Program-made: the position numbers and the translations under genes
Assembly (NCBI GenBank): GCA_020850595.1
Contig: JADZEK010000138.1
Coordinates: forward strand, 62,001-126,000
DNA length: 64,000 bases
Direction of reading: 5' to 3'
DNA from: Anaerolineales bacterium
GTDB taxonomy: Bacteria > Chloroflexota > Anaerolineae > Anaerolineales > UBA6663
Shown here: positions 62,171 to 64,000 of the stretch, in pieces
Numbering within the stretch: position 1 is the first letter of the stretch
How the letters are laid out: each line of letters opens with the position of its first letter
The notes under the pieces: generated by a model
Seen by the model: only the letters and a program-made list of their open reading frames with translations
Database searches by the model: none
Told to the model about the DNA's origin: nothing

Positions 62171-62660
62171 GGAGGAGGAATATACTACCGGAGGCGCGAG
62201 AGGGGTAGTTAGCCGCCTGCAACACAGCCCCGGTCAGCCTCACTAAGTTGGCCGCTTCTTGAGCAGGTCGGCCACAAGCCAAAGCATGCGCCGCTATTCG
62301 GGACGAATGTTGCGAGGCAAGGGGAACCAGGAGGCAGCCTAAGTGTTGGCGCTTGGTCGAGCGTGAGCGCGCATGCGGGTTAAGACCTTGCTGGGGGCAA
62401 GCGCAGCCTCTATAATGCCCTCGGGTGCGCGATGAGCACGCCTCGGTTATGCCCGTGAGAAAGGCCCGCGCTGCACGTTGCTGAAAGGCAGCGGACAGCG
62501 GAGACTCACCGGCGTCTGAAAACACTATCCTGGCTGCGAATTTGCTCTGCTCTCAGAGTCTCGCCCGGCCCGCCCCGCCGTCGCAAACCGTTAGCCAGCC
62601 AGCAACCCAAGCGAGCGATTCTGCCCACAGAATCTGCTTGGGCCGGTTCGGAGGCATTGA
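62171..62660. other. Gene-free stretch with a TATAAT and hairpin-rich sequence
   Basis: 490 nt without a credible reading frame. On the plus strand TATAAT (62411-62416) is followed by a region with several possible hairpins: GTGC/GCAC (around 62428-62442), CCGCGCTG/CAGCGG and AGAC/GTCT near 62468-62518. It ends in front of a membrane-protein gene with GGAGG before its ATG. It could be a structured leader of that gene or an RNA gene; I recognise no known riboswitch. Confidence 0.3.
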
Positions 62661-63143
62661 ATGAATTGGGTGAACGTAGTTCGCTGGGTGCACGTCGTTG
62701 CCGGTATCTCTTGGTTAGGGGAAGTGCTGACGATCAACCTGGTGCTGGTCCCGGCGTTGGTAAGTCTGAACAAGGAGGCTCGCCGGGCCTTCATCCATCA
62801 GGTGTTTCCCCGAGTTTTTCGGTTGGCATCCATTCTGTCAGCCACCGCCGTCATCTCTGGATTGGTGCTGAATTACCTGATGACGGGTTGGACTGACCTG
62901 GGCGCGCTGCTCAGATCACGCTGGGGCATAAGCATTCTGGTTGGCGGTTCGCTCGGTCTCTTGCTGACCTTGTTTCATTTCTTCGTTGAAACCCGCCTTG
63001 AGCCAACCGCGCATACAGCCGACAACATATCGGATAGCGAGGTTGAGAAGATTGTTTCTGTTCTCAACCTCGTCCCCAAGATCGGCATGCTGATCATTGT
63101 CGTCGTGGTCCTGCTGATGATGTACGCGGCGCGGGGATTGTGA
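62661..63143 (+). CDS. Four-helix integral membrane protein (CopD/DUF2269-like)
   Basis: 160 aa with four hydrophobic helices (about 5-27, 48-72, 82-108, 134-157). The N-terminus MNWVNVVRWVHVVAGISWLGE, with His near 11 and the GxSWLG motif, matches the CopD/DUF2269-type membrane family. No cofactor site besides that histidine is obvious. GGAGG lies seven bases before the ATG. Lower GC than its neighbours, as is the 490-nt region before it. Function unknown. Confidence 0.8.
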   Translation: MNWVNVVRWVHVVAGISWLGEVLTINLVLVPALVSLNKEARRAFIHQVFPRVFRLASILSATAVISGLVLNYLMTGWTDLGALLRSRWGISILVGGSLGLLLTLFHFFVETRLEPTAHTADNISDSEVEKIVSVLNLVPKIGMLIIVVVVLLMMYAARGL

Positions 63144-63245
63144 CAGCCCTGATGGTGAAGCCTGCCGGCGGGCTTACAATGCGTTTCAGCCGGCCCCACC
63201 GCGCCGCAAGCCTTGAGGTTCCTCATCGGCTGCCAAAAACCGCCC

Positions 63246-63275
63246 TAGACAAAACCCCCCGCCATGCATTAGAAT
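63246..63275 (+). promoter_or_regulatory. Promoter of rpsT
   Basis: TAGACA (63246-63251), an 18-nt spacer and TAGAAT (63270-63275) upstream of the S20 gene. The leader would be about 42 nt, ending in AGGAGA seven bases before a TTG start. Confidence 0.5.
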
Positions 63276-63323
63276 GCACTGCCGTTCAATTTGATCGAGC
63301 TATGCGTGTGAGGAGATTTACCT

Positions 63324-63587
63324 TTGGCTAACACCGCTTCCGCCATTAAGCGCATCCGCTCCAACGAGCGCAAGCGCGTCCGCAACAAGGTCGTCCGCAC
63401 CAAGACCCGCACGGCCGTCCGCGCCGCGCGCGAGGCCAAGCCCGAGGAAGTGCGCGCTGCCACCCTGGCCGCCGTCAGCGCCCTCGACCGCGCCGCCCAA
63501 AAGGGCGTCATTCACCGCAACAACGCCGCGCGCCGCAAGGGCCGCCTGATGAAGCGCCTGGCCGCCCTCGAGGCCGCCAAGAAATAG
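63324..63587 (+). CDS. rpsT: Ribosomal protein S20
   Basis: 87 aa, TTG start with AGGAGA upstream. Very basic, with the S20 pattern ANTASAIKRIRSNERKRVRNKVV at the N-terminus and GVIHRNNAARRKGRLMKRLAA at the C-terminus, three long helices in the 30S subunit binding 16S rRNA. S20 genes commonly have non-ATG starts that limit expression by autoregulation. A strong terminator follows. Confidence 0.98.
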   Translation: MANTASAIKRIRSNERKRVRNKVVRTKTRTAVRAAREAKPEEVRAATLAAVSALDRAAQKGVIHRNNAARRKGRLMKRLAALEAAKK

Positions 63588-63622
63588 GCGCTCGGCACAC
63601 GCGCTCACTGTAACGGCAACAG

Positions 63623-63649
63623 GGGCCGGCCATGCGCCGGCCCTTTTTT
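63623..63649 (+). terminator. Intrinsic terminator after rpsT
   Basis: GGGCCGGC (63623-63630), loop CATGC, GCCGGCCC (63636-63643), then TTTTTT (63644-63649). A textbook terminator 36 nt after the rpsT stop. Confidence 0.95.
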
Positions 63650-63654
63650 GCCCC

Positions 63655-63683
63655 TTGACTTAGAACAAGCGTTCTGGTATACC
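63655..63683 (+). promoter_or_regulatory. Consensus-like promoter with a LexA-like palindrome in its spacer
   Basis: TTGACT (63655-63660), 17-nt spacer, TATACC (63678-63683) preceded by TGG. The spacer contains AGAAC-AAGC-GTTCT (63662-63675), matching the GAAC-N4-GTTC core of Gram-positive LexA boxes. It starts five bases after the rpsT terminator and faces the glycosylase gene at 63909, with a predicted leader of about 219 nt. Confidence 0.6.
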
Positions 63684-63848
63684 TAGGGCGCACCCTCCTC
63701 AAGCTCCCTCGCCGCCGCCCTCCAACGGCAGCGGGGGAGCGCGGAGGCGGGGCCGTGGGCTGGGTAGTAGTGGCGCGGCGGCCCAAATCCGATAACATTC
63801 AGCGCGGCTGTCACCGGCTTAGCTTGGGATAGCCGCGCGCCGATTCTG

Positions 63849-63892
63849 GGTCACTGAGTACAGTGACCTATGGGTCAGCGAGTACGCTGATC
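63849..63892 (+). promoter_or_regulatory. Two tandem covarying palindromes before the glycosylase gene
   Basis: GGTCACTG-AGTA-CAGTGACC (63849-63868, perfect 8-bp arms) and GGTCAGCG-AGTA-CGCTGATC (63873-63892, one mismatch) are copies of a 24-bp tandem direct repeat. The bases that differ between the copies changed in pairs (CT...AG to GC...GC), keeping each palindrome. They end 16 nt before the ATG. This suggests a binding site for a dimeric regulator or paired RNA hairpins. Confidence 0.6.
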
Positions 63893-63908
63893 AAACTGGA
63901 GGCTGCTG

Positions 63909-64000
63909 ATGTTGCCGCCTGACGACCGGCCGCGCTGCGGCTGGGCAAGCCGCGAGCCTAATCTAAGCTACCACGACCACGAGTGGGGCACGCCCCTGCA
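63909..64000 (+). CDS. tag: DNA-3-methyladenine glycosylase I (5' part, cut by window edge)
   Basis: Thirty codons visible. PRCGWASREPNLSYHDHEWGTP matches the N-terminus of Tag-type glycosylases almost position by position (RCGW...YHDxEWGxP), including the first zinc Cys and the Glu/Trp of the base pocket. Removes 3-methyladenine from alkylated DNA. The upstream promoter carries a LexA-like palindrome and two tandem palindromes, so damage-responsive control is possible. The rest of the gene is outside the window. Confidence 0.88.
   Translation, partial: MLPPDDRPRCGWASREPNLSYHDHEWGTPL

Overview
This is a roughly 70% GC bacterial chromosome segment with dense coding, many 1-20 nt gaps and several 4-nt stop/start overlaps. 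No rRNA, tRNA, CRISPR array or insertion sequence is visible. The best guess is Chloroflexota (Anaerolineae/Caldilineae-type), inferred from the GC content, the family mix (DUF3048 lipoprotein, DUF5693-like membrane protein, exonuclease-DinG fusion, split lasso-type B1/B2 proteins, HprK-like kinase) and -10 boxes that sit directly on start codons. The phylum was not tested by alignment.

Left part (1-15.4 kb): a divergent assembly-line locus. The minus-strand arm reads: two small basic proteins, two tandem ABC1/UbiB-type kinases (one lacking several catalytic residues), a fatty acyl-AMP ligase and the start of an acyl-carrier protein. The plus-strand arm reads: a KS-AT polyketide synthase with no carrier, an ACP-C-A-PCP-reductase NRPS and a type II thioesterase. 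Inferred chemistry: an activated fatty acid goes onto a carrier, is extended once with malonate, joined to one amino acid and released reductively. This is the most unusual locus in the window.

15.4-28.5 kb: a SWIM/SNF2 helicase; a VCBS-repeat protein, Gfo/Idh oxidoreductase and aldo/keto reductase on the minus strand; then a plus-strand operon of a DUF3048 lipoprotein and three membrane-associated glycosyltransferases.

28.5-37.6 kb: a lasso-peptide-like set (AsnB-type cyclase/asparagine synthase, B2 protease, PqqD-like B1, divergent HprK-like kinase) with no recognisable precursor. A second minus-strand operon converges on it: GTPase, small Cys/His protein, FGE-fold protein, B12-binding radical SAM protein, GNAT acetyltransferase and an 80-aa protein.

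37.7-52.5 kb: S9 peptidase and phosphoesterase; a reductase/epimerase fused to a zinc ribbon; a cell-envelope run (flippase, anchored zincin, DUF5693-like protein, methyltransferase, CPT-like kinase) behind pyrG; and a membrane-anchored glycoside hydrolase.

52.5-64 kb: a candidate small RNA or attenuator, a degenerate Rieske-like protein, exonuclease-DinG helicase, amtB-glnK, efp, a Cys-rich protein, a HAD-DinB fusion, a hybrid histidine kinase, a membrane protein, rpsT, and the start of a 3-methyladenine glycosylase gene preceded by a promoter with a LexA-like palindrome and two tandem covarying palindromes.
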